Notes: a model not told the origin generated them from the letters alone. A stretch of DNA of 64,000 nt from Ochrobactrum sp. BTU1 (GCA_018798825.1 CP076355.1:1208001-1272000); one strand, 5' to 3'. Counted from the first letter of the stretch, positions 17,697-26,340 are shown. Numbers and translations are program-made.

Positions 17697-18737
17697 ATGA
17701 TGAGCGAGACCACCATCCTGAGCATTCCCACACTTCACGAACGCGTAGAAGCGATTTTTCGTAAAGCTGGGTTGAACGCTATACAGGCTCAGGCCGTCGC
17801 TCGTGTGATTGTTGCGGGTGAACGCGATCACTGCAAATCTCACGGCATATACCGTATCGAGGGTGCGCTGCGCACAGTCAAGGCCGGGAAGGTAAAACCA
17901 GACGCAATTCCTGAAATAGTGAAGGACGAAGCATCGAGCATCGTGCGCGTCAATGCGAACTACGGCTTTGCAAATCCTGCTTTCGAATTGGGCCTGCCAC
18001 TGCTTGCAGAGCGCGCACGCAAAAACGGTATTGCAGCACTTGTCATCAACGATTGCACGCATTTTTCCGCACTCTGGCCGGAAGTCGAAGCGCTGACAAA
18101 CGAAGGTCTTGCTGCACTTGTCATGTGCCCCAGTTATGCAACCGTTGCCCCTACCGGCGGTAACAAGCCGTTGCTCGGCACCAATCCTTTCGCATTCGGC
18201 TGGCCACGGAAGGAAAAATCGCCTTATGTCTTTGATTTTGCGACATCTGTTGCGGCGCGTGGCGAAATCGAACTCCACCGTCGCGCCGGCAAACAATTGC
18301 CCGAAGGTTGGGCGCTGGATGCAGAGGGTAACCCAACCACCGATCCTGAAACTGCACTTGCCGGTGCCATGCTACCGTTTGGCGGCCATAAGGGCTCCGC
18401 GATCAGCACGATGGTTGAACTGCTTGCGGCCATCATGATCGGCGATCTGACCAGCCCCGAAGTTCTCGATTTCCTTGGCACCACCACATTGTCGCCGGTG
18501 CATGGCGAACTCATCATTGCATTCTCACCGGAAGCCTTTGCCAAGGGTCGTCCCGGAGATCCATTTATCCGTGCGGAGGCGTTCTTCGAAGCCATTGTAG
18601 GACAAGGCGCACGCCTGCCTTCGCAACGCCGCTTTAAGGCACGCGCGGAATCAGACGCCGAAGGCGTAAAGCTCACCAAATCAGAGATCGATCAGCTCGA
18701 TCTGTTGTTGGAGAAGGGGTTGGAAGCTATTTCTTAA
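17697..18737 (+). CDS. Ldh2-family reductase, probable pyrroline/piperideine-2-carboxylate reductase
   Basis: A 346-aa member of the NAD(P)-dependent malate/L-lactate (Ldh2/YlbC) family, which has its own fold distinct from classical LDH. Visible family elements are RDHCKSHGIYR with the catalytic His near residue 50, NDCTHFSALWPEVE, LGTNPFAFGWP and FGGHKGSAIS. In (hydroxy)proline clusters such enzymes are delta1-pyrroline-2-carboxylate reductases working on D-proline or imino-acid intermediates. Malate, lactate or ureidoglycolate dehydrogenase activity is the alternative. Two consecutive ATGs (17697, 17700) are possible starts. A perfect inverted repeat and then an intrinsic terminator follow. 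Confidence 0.82.
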   Translation: MMSETTILSIPTLHERVEAIFRKAGLNAIQAQAVARVIVAGERDHCKSHGIYRIEGALRTVKAGKVKPDAIPEIVKDEASSIVRVNANYGFANPAFELGLPLLAERARKNGIAALVINDCTHFSALWPEVEALTNEGLAALVMCPSYATVAPTGGNKPLLGTNPFAFGWPRKEKSPYVFDFATSVAARGEIELHRRAGKQLPEGWALDAEGNPTTDPETALAGAMLPFGGHKGSAISTMVELLAAIMIGDLTSPEVLDFLGTTTLSPVHGELIIAFSPEAFAKGRPGDPFIRAEAFFEAIVGQGARLPSQRRFKARAESDAEGVKLTKSEIDQLDLLLEKGLEAIS

Positions 18738-18755
18738 TCCTGAAGGTCGACTTCT

Positions 18756-18788
18756 AACAGAAATCAGTTGATCAAACTGATTTCTGTT
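18756..18788. repeat. Perfect 14-bp inverted repeat
   Basis: Arms AACAGAAATCAGTT (18756-18769) and AACTGATTTCTGTT (18775-18788) flank GATCA. It lies 18 bp after the Ldh2-family stop. There is no T-tract, so it may protect the 3' end of the transcript or bind a protein rather than terminate. Confidence 0.6.
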
Positions 18789-18836
18789 CCCGGAGCAGCA
18801 GGAACAGCAACCAAGCTAGTTAAAAACTAAACAAAA

Positions 18837-18863
18837 GGCCCTCCAGACGGAGGGCCTTTTTTT
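18837..18863. terminator. Bidirectional intrinsic terminator between convergent genes
   Basis: GGCCCTCC (18837-18844) and GGAGGGCC (18849-18856) with an AGAC loop are flanked by AAAA on the left and TTTTTTT on the right. It lies between the Ldh2-family gene and the convergent DHDPS-family gene. Confidence 0.9.
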
Positions 18864-18877
18864 GTCTACAGCAAGAT

Positions 18878-19840
18878 TCAAGCCGCGTATTTCTGAACCG
18901 CTCCAGGAAGCTTACTCCACTCCGCATACCAGCTGTTGAACAGCTTGAACTGTGCTTCCACATAACCGCGCTGGCTATCGGAAAGAGCATCTGTTTCGTT
19001 GAAGTGCAGCGTGTATTCCTTGTCGCCCTTCAACACCATCATATGCTTGAAATAAAGCACCAGATCCGGGCCTTCATCGAAGGATGAAAGCACAGCAAGC
19101 GCCTGTTCAAGTTCAAGCGCACGCTGGCGTGCATCCGCATCACCCAAAGCTGCAGCCTGCGACAGCTTGCAAAGCTGGATCACTTCCTTCGGCAGAACAT
19201 TGCCGATGCCGGTGATTGCGCCGGTTGCCCCGCAATTGACGAAACCGTGGAACACGGCCGTATCAACACCGATCATGAGCGTGACGTCATCATCGCGGCT
19301 GGTGATGTTTTCGGCTGCATAACGCATGTCGGCAAGGCCACCGAATTCCTTGAAGCCAACGAGATTTGGATGCTCTGCACGCAGTGCGAAGAACAGATCC
19401 GCACGAGTGGCAAACCCGTAATAAGGGCTGTTATAGATAACTGCTGGCAGATCAGGTGCAGCCGACAAAATGGCTTTGAAATGTGCCTTCTGCGCTGCAA
19501 TCACCGAGCCACGCGACAGAACGCGCGGGATGACCATAAGACCCTTGGCGCCAACCTTCTGTGCATGCGCAGCATGAGCTGCAGCAACTGACGTGTTCAC
19601 AGCCCCCGTTCCAACAATAACAGGAATACCAGCAGCAGTCAGGCGAGCGACGCCTTCCATGCGCTGTTCGTCGGTAAGGAGGGGCCAGTCGCCCATTGAA
19701 CCACAATAAACAACAGCCGACATACCAGCTGCAATCAGTTCCTTACCCTTGCGCACCAGCGCATCATAATCTGGTGAGCGATCATCCTTGCAAGGCGTCA
19801 TCAGAGCCGGAATCACGCCGGAAAAGATATTGGCAGCCAT
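18878..19840 (-). CDS. DHDPS/NAL-family enzyme, probable pyrroline-4-hydroxy-2-carboxylate deaminase
   Basis: A 320-aa TIM-barrel aldolase-family enzyme. The Schiff-base lysine is in VGFKEFGG (K164) and the catalytic tyrosine in VIYNSPYYG (Y136). The usual dihydrodipicolinate-synthase GxTGE motif is replaced by YCGSMGDWPLL, so lysine biosynthesis is unlikely. In hydroxyproline gene clusters this subfamily deaminates delta1-pyrroline-4-hydroxy-2-carboxylate to alpha-ketoglutarate semialdehyde, the substrate of the dehydrogenase encoded at 16018. AGAGGAG precedes ATG 19840. The hydroxyproline epimerase and D-hydroxyproline oxidase are not in this window. Confidence 0.85.
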   Translation of the reverse strand: MAANIFSGVIPALMTPCKDDRSPDYDALVRKGKELIAAGMSAVVYCGSMGDWPLLTDEQRMEGVARLTAAGIPVIVGTGAVNTSVAAAHAAHAQKVGAKGLMVIPRVLSRGSVIAAQKAHFKAILSAAPDLPAVIYNSPYYGFATRADLFFALRAEHPNLVGFKEFGGLADMRYAAENITSRDDDVTLMIGVDTAVFHGFVNCGATGAITGIGNVLPKEVIQLCKLSQAAALGDADARQRALELEQALAVLSSFDEGPDLVLYFKHMMVLKGDKEYTLHFNETDALSDSQRGYVEAQFKLFNSWYAEWSKLPGAVQKYAA

Positions 19841-19857
19841 CTAAAACTCCTCTCAGA

Positions 19858-19898
19858 GCATTTCCGTCCTTCGCGAAGCGACATGGAGCAGGAAATGC
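19858..19898. repeat. Imperfect palindromic element upstream of the DHDPS-family gene
   Basis: GCATTTCC (19858-19865) pairs with GGAAATGC (19891-19898), and CTTCGCGAAG (19869-19878) is an internal palindrome. It resembles short palindromic intergenic repeats common in Rhizobiales genomes. I see only one copy in the window. Confidence 0.35.
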
Positions 19899-19958
19899 AG
19901 CAAACAAAACCAGGCCGATCGAAGCGCGGCGACGCAATGCCGTCTACCGGCTTCCGCA

Positions 19959-19992
19959 ACTGATATATCAGTCTGTATTTTATTTGTCGACA
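19959..19992. promoter_or_regulatory. Palindromic operator candidates upstream of the DHDPS-family gene
   Basis: ACTGATATATCAGT (19959-19972) is a perfect 14-bp palindrome, and TTTGTCGACA (19983-19992) follows. The TTTGTCGACA box recurs upstream of the M24 peptidase gene at 21944. Both are candidate sites for the GntR regulator encoded next door. Confidence 0.45.
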
Positions 19993-20006
19993 TAAATTAT
20001 GTTGCG

Positions 20007-20711
20007 TTACAGATTTATTTCCAGCCGGTCATCGCGCATCACCAGTTTTTGCACCTGTCGCACGATCTGCTCGGCATGTTCATGGGCCAGCTGTTCGGCC
20101 AACTTCATGTCCCGTGCAGCAATTGCCGCAATCATTTCTTCATGCTCCTCCACAAAACGGCGAGGCAATTGATCATCATAGGATTGATAGTAGAGCCTCA
20201 GAATGCGTCGCCCTTCATCCAGCAAGCGCTTAAAGAGGCTTGTAAAATATGGATTACGCCCCGCTTCTGAGATGGCAAGATGAAGCGCTGCGTTAGTTGC
20301 AATCATCAATAGCGCATCCTGAGCATTCACGGCCTTGGTGAACTCGGCCTGATGCAATGCGATGATGTCCATGTCTTCCTGCCGGTGGTTCTTGGCCGCA
20401 AGCTGGGTCGTGACACGATACATCAAAGTCAGAGCGTCGAAATAGGTATGCATGTTAAGAAAATCGATATTCGACACCATAGTCGAGCGATTTGGCAGCG
20501 TGTCGATGAGCCCCTCGCCTGCCAGTCTCAGCAAAGCCTCACGAATTGGCGTACGTGACATTTTGAACCGCTCTGCAAGCTGGACCTCATCGATCGGGCT
20601 GCCGGGAGGCAGCACCAAGTCGAGGATTTCATCTCGCAGCAAGTCATAGACCATTTTCCCGCCTGAACCACGCTTGCGTTCAGGAATGGCGTTATCATCG
20701 CTTTCCTTCAT
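20007..20711 (-). CDS. GntR-family transcriptional regulator (FCD/VanR-FadR type)
   Basis: A 234-aa protein with an N-terminal winged helix (about 15-80: VQLAERFKMSRTPIREALLRLAGEGLI spans about 43-69) and a C-terminal all-helical FCD effector domain with the metal/ligand histidines of the family (LHLAISEAG; EHEEMIAAI; HEHAEQIV). It probably represses the surrounding hydroxyproline-type genes and responds to an intermediate. It is co-transcribed with the M24 peptidase 21 bp upstream. ATG 20711 is preferred over the preceding TTG because AGGAG lies 6 nt before it. The target sites proposed here are inferred from repeated palindromes only. Confidence 0.88.
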   Translation of the reverse strand: MKESDDNAIPERKRGSGGKMVYDLLRDEILDLVLPPGSPIDEVQLAERFKMSRTPIREALLRLAGEGLIDTLPNRSTMVSNIDFLNMHTYFDALTLMYRVTTQLAAKNHRQEDMDIIALHQAEFTKAVNAQDALLMIATNAALHLAISEAGRNPYFTSLFKRLLDEGRRILRLYYQSYDDQLPRRFVEEHEEMIAAIAARDMKLAEQLAHEHAEQIVRQVQKLVMRDDRLEINL

Positions 20712-20732
20712 CAAAAACTCCTAGTGTATATA

Positions 20733-21878
20733 TCAGGCAAATGGCTCGGTCGGTCCCTTGGCGGGCTTTGTAAACCACTGCGCGCCGTCAGCACTCATGT
20801 AAATATGATCTTCCAAACGAACGCCAAACTGTCCCGGCACGACAATCATCGGCTCATTTGAGAAGCACATGCCCGGTTGAAGCAGCAACTGATTGTCGCG
20901 GACAATATATGGCGCTTCATGAATTTCCAGTCCCAGACCGTGCCCCGCGCGATGCGGAAGGCCAGGGAGCTGATAATCTGGACCTAACCCATGCTCTACC
21001 AGCACCGCGCGGGCAGCATCATCAAGGCTGGAACATACTGCACCAATCTTTGCAGCATCAAAAACGGCCTGCTGCGCCTGCCGTTCAATCGACCAGACAC
21101 GCTCAAAATCAGCAGACGGCTCATCCAGCGCATAGGTGCGGGTCAGATCGGAATGATAGCCGTCGATGCGACAACCCGTATCCACGAGAATGACATCACC
21201 ATTCTCATAGAACTGCTCGCCATCCGCACCGTGTGGCAAAGAGGTTGCTACACCAAAAGAGACGATGCAGAAGGTTGAGCCTCCAGCACCGGTCAGTTCA
21301 CGATGCTGCTCGTCGATAAAGCGTACCACATCGGAGGCCGCAATGCCCGGACGAATGAACTGATGCGCGCGGCGTTGTACTTCCAGCGTCAGCTCCATGG
21401 CATATTTGATGATGTCTATTTCGGTTTGAGATTTGACAATTCGCTGTTGGCGAATGATCGGGCCAGCGTCAACAAGACGATCTGCCCCAAGTTGTGCGCG
21501 CAATGCATTATAGACAAAAAGCGGGACAGCATCGTCAATGGCGAGCGTTTCCCCGGCTTTCAGCACAGAAGCGACAAGGGCCGCACTGTTTTGTTCTTCC
21601 TGCCAGATGCGCATTTCGCCCGCCAGATGCGGAAGGCTTTCCACACGACTCTGCTCAAAACCGGGCACAATATAGACAAGCTCGCTTTGCGTAATGATTG
21701 CGCCAAGCAGGCGCTCGCTCGAATGCCAGGCAAGGCCGGTATAGTAAAGCAGGCTTTCCGTCGACCCAAGCAGCAAGGCTGCAATGTTGTTTTCGCTGAG
21801 ACGGCGACGCAAAACATTAATTCGTTCCAGCCGCTCATCATTGGAAATGCGTGGATGTTGGGTGGTGGTGAGAGACAT
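20733..21878 (-). CDS. M24-family Xaa-Pro peptidase
   Basis: A 381-aa protein with a creatinase N-terminal domain (about 1-140) and a pita-bread M24 catalytic domain. Dinuclear metal ligands are visible in VDTGCRIDGYHSDLTRT (two Asp), HRAGHGLGLEIHE (His), FSNEPMI (Glu) and VRLEDHIY (Glu), so it should be active, unlike metal-free relatives. It would cleave X-Pro or X-hydroxyproline dipeptides in the cytoplasm and feed the downstream enzymes. It is the first gene of a two-gene unit with the GntR regulator, and lies downstream of the ABC transporter genes. AAAGGA is upstream of ATG 21878. Confidence 0.87.
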   Translation of the reverse strand: MSLTTTQHPRISNDERLERINVLRRRLSENNIAALLLGSTESLLYYTGLAWHSSERLLGAIITQSELVYIVPGFEQSRVESLPHLAGEMRIWQEEQNSAALVASVLKAGETLAIDDAVPLFVYNALRAQLGADRLVDAGPIIRQQRIVKSQTEIDIIKYAMELTLEVQRRAHQFIRPGIAASDVVRFIDEQHRELTGAGGSTFCIVSFGVATSLPHGADGEQFYENGDVILVDTGCRIDGYHSDLTRTYALDEPSADFERVWSIERQAQQAVFDAAKIGAVCSSLDDAARAVLVEHGLGPDYQLPGLPHRAGHGLGLEIHEAPYIVRDNQLLLQPGMCFSNEPMIVVPGQFGVRLEDHIYMSADGAQWFTKPAKGPTEPFA

Positions 21879-21943
21879 TGCTTATTCCTTTCAGCCCGCC
21901 ATAGACTCTTTGACATGCTGAAAGGATAAATATCTGTACGCAA

Positions 21944-21973
21944 TTTGTCGACAGTTGCAGCATTTTCGACAAA
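21944..21973. promoter_or_regulatory. Inverted repeat operator candidate upstream of the M24 peptidase
   Basis: TTTGTCGA (21944-21951) and TCGACAAA (21966-21973) are 8-bp arms separated by 14 nt. The left arm extends to TTTGTCGACA, identical to the box at 19983-19992. Confidence 0.45.
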
Positions 21974-22054
21974 ACGCCGAAGCGGTTTAAGGTTGGATAA
22001 CGAGAATCCCGGATCCAATGCAGTCCTGACAATTCCATTTAAACGAGAACCGAG

Positions 22055-23734
22055 TCAGAGCTTTACCAATCCAGTTCGTTTCAATAGGCCCATAAGCAAG
22101 AGCGGCAGTAGTGTCGTCAACACAATCGCAATAAACGCCATTGCCATGCCCAGTCCAATGGATCCCTGTTCAAACTGGCGCCAGATAAAGATGGAGATTG
22201 TCTGCATACCGACAGGTGCTACCAGAATGGAGGCGACCAGTTCGCGCGTTGCCACCGCAAAGACCAGCAGCATAGCAGTAATCAGGCTTGGTGCGACCAG
22301 CGGCAGCATAATGCGGCGGAAAGTTGTAAAACTGCCAGCTCCACAGACACGTGCAGCAGCTTCAAGATTGTCACCAATCTGATGAAACGCGGCTGTTGCA
22401 TAGCGGATTGGCTGCGGCAACAGGATGCAGCAATAAGCAAGCAAAAGAATGAGCGGCGTGTTGTAAGGCGAGATGATAAGCGATGGCTGGTTCCAAGCAA
22501 GGATAAGGCCGACAGCCACCACGACACCAGGAAGCGAGTTCGGCAGCACCGTTAGGACATCAAGCCAGAAACGTCCACGGAACCGCATTTTCACTACAGC
22601 ATAGGCTGCAATAGCACCGAGCAACCCCGTAACAAGCGCACTTGCCAAACCCAATGAAAGACTATTGAACAAAGCCCGCATCGCGCCCGCACTGTTATCT
22701 GCGATGTCTGCAAAGTTATCAAAGCCCAGATTGGACATCGTTAGCCCGCCAGAAATGGTCTTCGACATCGCGGTTGCAAGAATCGCAAGCAGCGGCACGC
22801 CGGTTGCCGCAAAAGCCACAACGCCAAACAAAATTATCACCGGAACCTTGAGCGCTCCGAGATCGCGCTTGTCCTTGTTCTGCGGTTTACCACTGGTTGT
22901 CACATACGAACGACGCGTTAAAATCCAACGCTGGAGCATGAAAGCTGCAAGTGACAACATTACTAGAGCCAGCGAAAATACAGCCGCGCCCGAAAGATCA
23001 ATCGGCCAGTCGGATATGCGCAGGTCAATCTCCGTCACCAGAACGTCGAAGCCCGAACGGCTACCAAGAGCAGCAGGCGTGCCATATTCCTCGATCGCCG
23101 AAGCGAACACGAGCAGCAAGCTCGCCGCAAGTCCGGGCGTCGCCAGCGGCAACGTAATTCGCAAAAACGAACGCCACGGCGAGGCACCAAACACCCGACC
23201 CACATCGGAGTAGCGCGCGCCGACAGCTTCAATTGTACGGGACACGGCAAAATAGACCAAAGGAAACGTGTTGAGCGCCATCACGAATGTCATGCCGGCA
23301 AGTGAAAACAGAAATGATGCAAGATTGAAGCCTGAGAGCTGCTCGAGATAGCCGCGCGGCTGCAAAGTCATGATCCAGCCAAGCGTCGCAATATAAGGCG
23401 GGATCATGAACGGCACGAGCATCAGCACATCCCATACCAGCGCGAACGGCACCCTATAGAGCGCCCGAAAAACAGCAAGCGGCACTGCAATAATAGCCGA
23501 AAGCACGACGACGCTGATCCCCAGTAAAATGGTATTGGCGGTCATACGCAGGAGCTTCGGATCTTCAAACAATGCCGGCAAATGCACAAAAGGCATGGTT
23601 AGCACACCCTGCCCGATCTGCGGAAAAATTGCCTGTAAAACGATGAAAATAAACGGAACAGCAACGACAATGGCAAGGCCAATGACGGCCACAAGCCCAA
23701 GCGGATTTGCAGCGGTAGCGGTCTTAGCACTCAT
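22055..23734 (-). CDS. ABC transporter permease, fused ferric-type (two permease domains)
   Basis: A 559-aa inner-membrane protein with about twelve helices and two EAA loops (RVFGASPWRSFLRITLPLATPG in the first half, RVCGAGSFTTFRRIMLPL in the second). It is thus a tandem fusion of two permease units, as in FbpB/AfuB-type and 2-aminoethylphosphonate-type importers. With the binding protein and ATPase it forms a complete importer on one strand. The substrate is not evident: the family includes ferric ion, but the island suggests an amino acid derivative or small peptide. ATG 23734 follows GAGG; longer starts back to 23830 overlap the hairpin region. Confidence 0.85.
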   Translation of the reverse strand: MSAKTATAANPLGLVAVIGLAIVVAVPFIFIVLQAIFPQIGQGVLTMPFVHLPALFEDPKLLRMTANTILLGISVVVLSAIIAVPLAVFRALYRVPFALVWDVLMLVPFMIPPYIATLGWIMTLQPRGYLEQLSGFNLASFLFSLAGMTFVMALNTFPLVYFAVSRTIEAVGARYSDVGRVFGASPWRSFLRITLPLATPGLAASLLLVFASAIEEYGTPAALGSRSGFDVLVTEIDLRISDWPIDLSGAAVFSLALVMLSLAAFMLQRWILTRRSYVTTSGKPQNKDKRDLGALKVPVIILFGVVAFAATGVPLLAILATAMSKTISGGLTMSNLGFDNFADIADNSAGAMRALFNSLSLGLASALVTGLLGAIAAYAVVKMRFRGRFWLDVLTVLPNSLPGVVVAVGLILAWNQPSLIISPYNTPLILLLAYCCILLPQPIRYATAAFHQIGDNLEAAARVCGAGSFTTFRRIMLPLVAPSLITAMLLVFAVATRELVASILVAPVGMQTISIFIWRQFEQGSIGLGMAMAFIAIVLTTLLPLLLMGLLKRTGLVKL

Positions 23735-23784
23735 AATTGCCTCGCGGTATTCCGGCTGTCTGGGAAAGGACAACATTCTTAAAA

Positions 23785-23822
23785 AGCAAAAGCGGCTCTC
23801 CTCCACATGGGACGAGAGCCGC
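23785..23822 (-). terminator. Attenuator hairpin between binding-protein and permease genes
   Basis: Arms GCGGCTCTC (23792-23800) and GAGAGCCGC (23814-23822) lie just after the binding-protein stop. On the minus strand the stem is followed by TTTTGCTTTTT. It would lower permease expression relative to the binding protein, which is a common arrangement in ABC operons. Confidence 0.75.
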
Positions 23823-23829
23823 CAATTCA

Positions 23830-24792
23830 TTATTTCTTAGCGCCAAAGATTGCGTTGAATTCCTTCAACGTTTCATCGCGCTTGCCGTATACGGCTTCTG
23901 CATCAATCTTGAGAATTTTCAAATCGCTGATGAGAGGACGGTTTGCAGCAACGTCAGAACGTGCTGGCATCAAGTAGGTGTCAGCAACCAGCTTCTGGCC
24001 TTCATCAGAAAGCATGTAATCGATGAACCGCTTTGCTTCGTCCTGATTTTTCGACCAGTTAAGGATCATGGCCGGGCGTGGTGCAATCACAGTTCCCGAT
24101 GTCGGGAAGACCACTTCAATCGCTTCGCCCTTGGCCTTTCCTGCAAGCGAAATGTAATCGACGGCGCCAAAAACTGCAGCTTTTGCGCCCTGAAGCACGG
24201 GGTTCAGCGCTTCAGCGTTGGCACCCCCAGCAATTGCACCGTTTTTATGCAGATGTTTGAATAGATCCCAGCCCTGTTCCGCTTGCAGCGCAGCTATGAG
24301 CTCAAAAGTAGCACCCGACTGCGACGGATCTGGCAAGTTCACAAGGTCCTTGTATTCTGGTTTGGCAAGATCAGCCCATTCGGTCGGTTTAGGTGTCTTG
24401 CTGTTCGGATTCCATGCGATTCCGAGCGCGGAAACACCCTGTGCAACAGCGGTTTCATTCTTCAGAAAATCAGGAACTTTTTCAGCATTGGGGCTGGTGT
24501 AAGCCACAAGCCAATCGCGCTTGGCAAAATCGGTCGCTGTATCCCAAGATGCCGAAATCAGCACGTCGACAACTGGATTGGCAGCCTCAGCCTCAATACG
24601 AGCCATGACCTTCCCGGTCGTTGCCTGAAAGACATTGACCTTTGTGCCCGTCTTTGCAGTGAAACCAGCCGCCAAGCCTTCAATCAGCTTGCCGGGGCCT
24701 GCCGAATAAACAGTGATATCAGCAAAAGCTGCCGTACTTGTGATTAAAGCAGCGGCAAATGCCATGCCCGCACTGAAAAAGGACTTCTTCAT
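23830..24792 (-). CDS. ABC transporter substrate-binding protein (ferric/AEP type)
   Basis: A 320-aa protein with a Sec signal (KKSFFSAGMAFAAALITSTAAFA|DITVYSAG) and the class II/D fold of FbpA-like and phosphonate-binding proteins: TVYSAGPGKLIEGLAAGF at the N-terminus and an ATTGKVMARIEAEA motif. The ferric-binding tyrosine pair of true FbpA is not obvious at the C-terminus (DTYLMPARSDV), so an organic ligand is plausible. GGAG precedes ATG 24792; the longer frame back to 24882 would spoil the signal peptide. Second gene of the ATPase-binding protein-permease set. Confidence 0.86.
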   Translation of the reverse strand: MKKSFFSAGMAFAAALITSTAAFADITVYSAGPGKLIEGLAAGFTAKTGTKVNVFQATTGKVMARIEAEAANPVVDVLISASWDTATDFAKRDWLVAYTSPNAEKVPDFLKNETAVAQGVSALGIAWNPNSKTPKPTEWADLAKPEYKDLVNLPDPSQSGATFELIAALQAEQGWDLFKHLHKNGAIAGGANAEALNPVLQGAKAAVFGAVDYISLAGKAKGEAIEVVFPTSGTVIAPRPAMILNWSKNQDEAKRFIDYMLSDEGQKLVADTYLMPARSDVAANRPLISDLKILKIDAEAVYGKRDETLKEFNAIFGAKK

Positions 24793-24829
24793 TGATCTCT
24801 CCTGAGATGTGTCTGAGATGAAAGAGTTA

Positions 24830-25906
24830 TTAGGAAAACCAGCGGAGCTGTTCCGCATCGATTGCAATGCCCAACGGAACACCTGGCGAATGACGCGCGC
24901 TATCGAGATAGGTCAGCTCATGTCCCTCGTGCTGCGAACCGATGCGAACTGTTGTGAGGTGTCCATCACCGCGGAATTGCGTGCGCAGAACGGTGGCAGG
25001 AATGGATCCGTTACTCATTTCAACGCTGCGAACTGAGCGTGACGGCAACAACACATGCGTCGCCATTATGGGAGCAGAATGGTGCGCCAGGTGGATTTGC
25101 GTCTGCGCTATGCGATAGCCCTCATCATCGCGTTCAACCGGCATCACACAGCCAAGCCGGAGGAAATCGGCAACCGCTGGAGTGGTCGGCTGCGCAACAA
25201 GCATTTCTGGTGCCGCCAGTTGTTCGATAATACCTGCCCTCATGATCGCAACCTGATGCGCCAACGAGAAAGCCTCGCTCTGATCATGCGTCACATAAAT
25301 GGCGGTAAGACCGAGATTGGTAACTAGCTGGCCAATTTCACTGACCATGTTTTCACGTAATTCGCGATCAAGATTAGAAAGCGGCTCGTCGAAAAGCACG
25401 ATGCTGGGCTCGGCAACAATTGCACGTGCAATCGCCACGCGCTGTTGCTGACCACCCGACATTTCGCTGATCGAGCGATCTCCAAAGCCAGCAAGACCAA
25501 CGCGATCCAGTGCAGCTGTCACGCGAGTCTCGCGCTCGACACGTCCAACTCCACGCATTTCGAGCGGAAATGAGACATTTCCATAAACAGACATATGCGG
25601 CCAGAGTGCGTAATCCTGAAACACCATACCAAGGCGACGCTTTTCAGGCGGTGAAAACCGGCTGCTTTTGGCATCAGCCACGGTTTCACCATTGATCGTG
25701 ACAGACCCTCTGGTCGGGTGAAGCAATCCAGCAATAAGGCGAAGAAGTGTGGTCTTTCCGCAGCCCGATGGGCCCAAAAGTGCAAGCGTCTGACCTTTCG
25801 CGAGCGACAGATCAATGTTCTTGAGGATTGTGTTGCTGCCATAAGCGAGACCTAGGCCCTCTGCCTCTACAGCAACATCCGTGTGGATTTCAGTTTCATG
25901 TGACAT
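24830..25906 (-). CDS. ABC transporter ATP-binding protein
   Basis: A 358-aa ATPase with Walker A GPSGCGKTT, Q-loop FQDYALWPHM, signature [15 protein letters not shown], Walker B VLFDEPLSNLD and switch His in VTHDQSEA. The C-terminal 120 residues form a TOBE-type regulatory domain, as in FbpC/PotA-like importers. It is the promoter-proximal gene of the minus-strand operon that continues with the binding protein and permease. No clear RBS is seen for ATG 25906. Confidence 0.88.
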   Translation of the reverse strand: MSHETEIHTDVAVEAEGLGLAYGSNTILKNIDLSLAKGQTLALLGPSGCGKTTLLRLIAGLLHPTRGSVTINGETVADAKSSRFSPPEKRRLGMVFQDYALWPHMSVYGNVSFPLEMRGVGRVERETRVTAALDRVGLAGFGDRSISEMSGGQQQRVAIARAIVAEPSIVLFDEPLSNLDRELRENMVSEIGQLVTNLGLTAIYVTHDQSEAFSLAHQVAIMRAGIIEQLAAPEMLVAQPTTPAVADFLRLGCVMPVERDDEGYRIAQTQIHLAHHSAPIMATHVLLPSRSVRSVEMSNGSIPATVLRTQFRGDGHLTTVRIGSQHEGHELTYLDSARHSPGVPLGIAIDAEQLRWFS

Positions 25907-26340
25907 AAGCGTGCAATCTGAATGGTTTGCGCGCTTTTATTCCGCCTGCGTGACATACAGATGACACCAGCACTCCCGGCTGCGTTCAGCGACCAGAATC
26001 ACACCGCCCTCGTTTTCAACACAGCGCATAGAGAACCGACCATCAAAGTTAAATCTGCTGCTAGTTTATAGTATAATACTAACTTTTATTGTCTTTTTTC
26101 GACATTATTGTCCTAGCAAAATATACAATGAGCCGCAAATTTAACGAAAACTGCACCATTATTCACCAGAATGTTCGGTATATAAATATTTCGAAGTTTT
26201 TTATCAAATGAACATTGATATGAATTTCGAATACCCATAGACTCCGAAATCATTGAATTGAAATATATACATATACTTGTAATGCGAACAACATCGAAGG
26301 ATGGCTGATATCAGCTTGATTTCGGCATACAGGAGGGAAT
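25907..26340. other. AT-rich intergenic region upstream of the pilus operon
   Basis: This 434-bp gap separates the divergent transporter and pilus operons. Positions about 26040-26300 are very AT-rich. TAGTATAATACTA (26069-26081) is a 13-bp palindrome containing a perfect TATAAT, which may be a -10 box or operator. The rest shows no gene. Confidence 0.45.

Noticed and set aside
18878..19840. Dihydrodipicolinate synthase (dapA)
   Set aside because: The GxTGE-type motif is replaced and the gene lies in a hydroxyproline-type cluster.
22055..24792. Ferric iron uptake (FbpAB) as the definite function of the transporter
   Set aside because: Family resemblance is clear, but the C-terminal tyrosine pair expected for ferric binding is not evident and the neighbours are amino acid catabolic genes, so no substrate is claimed.
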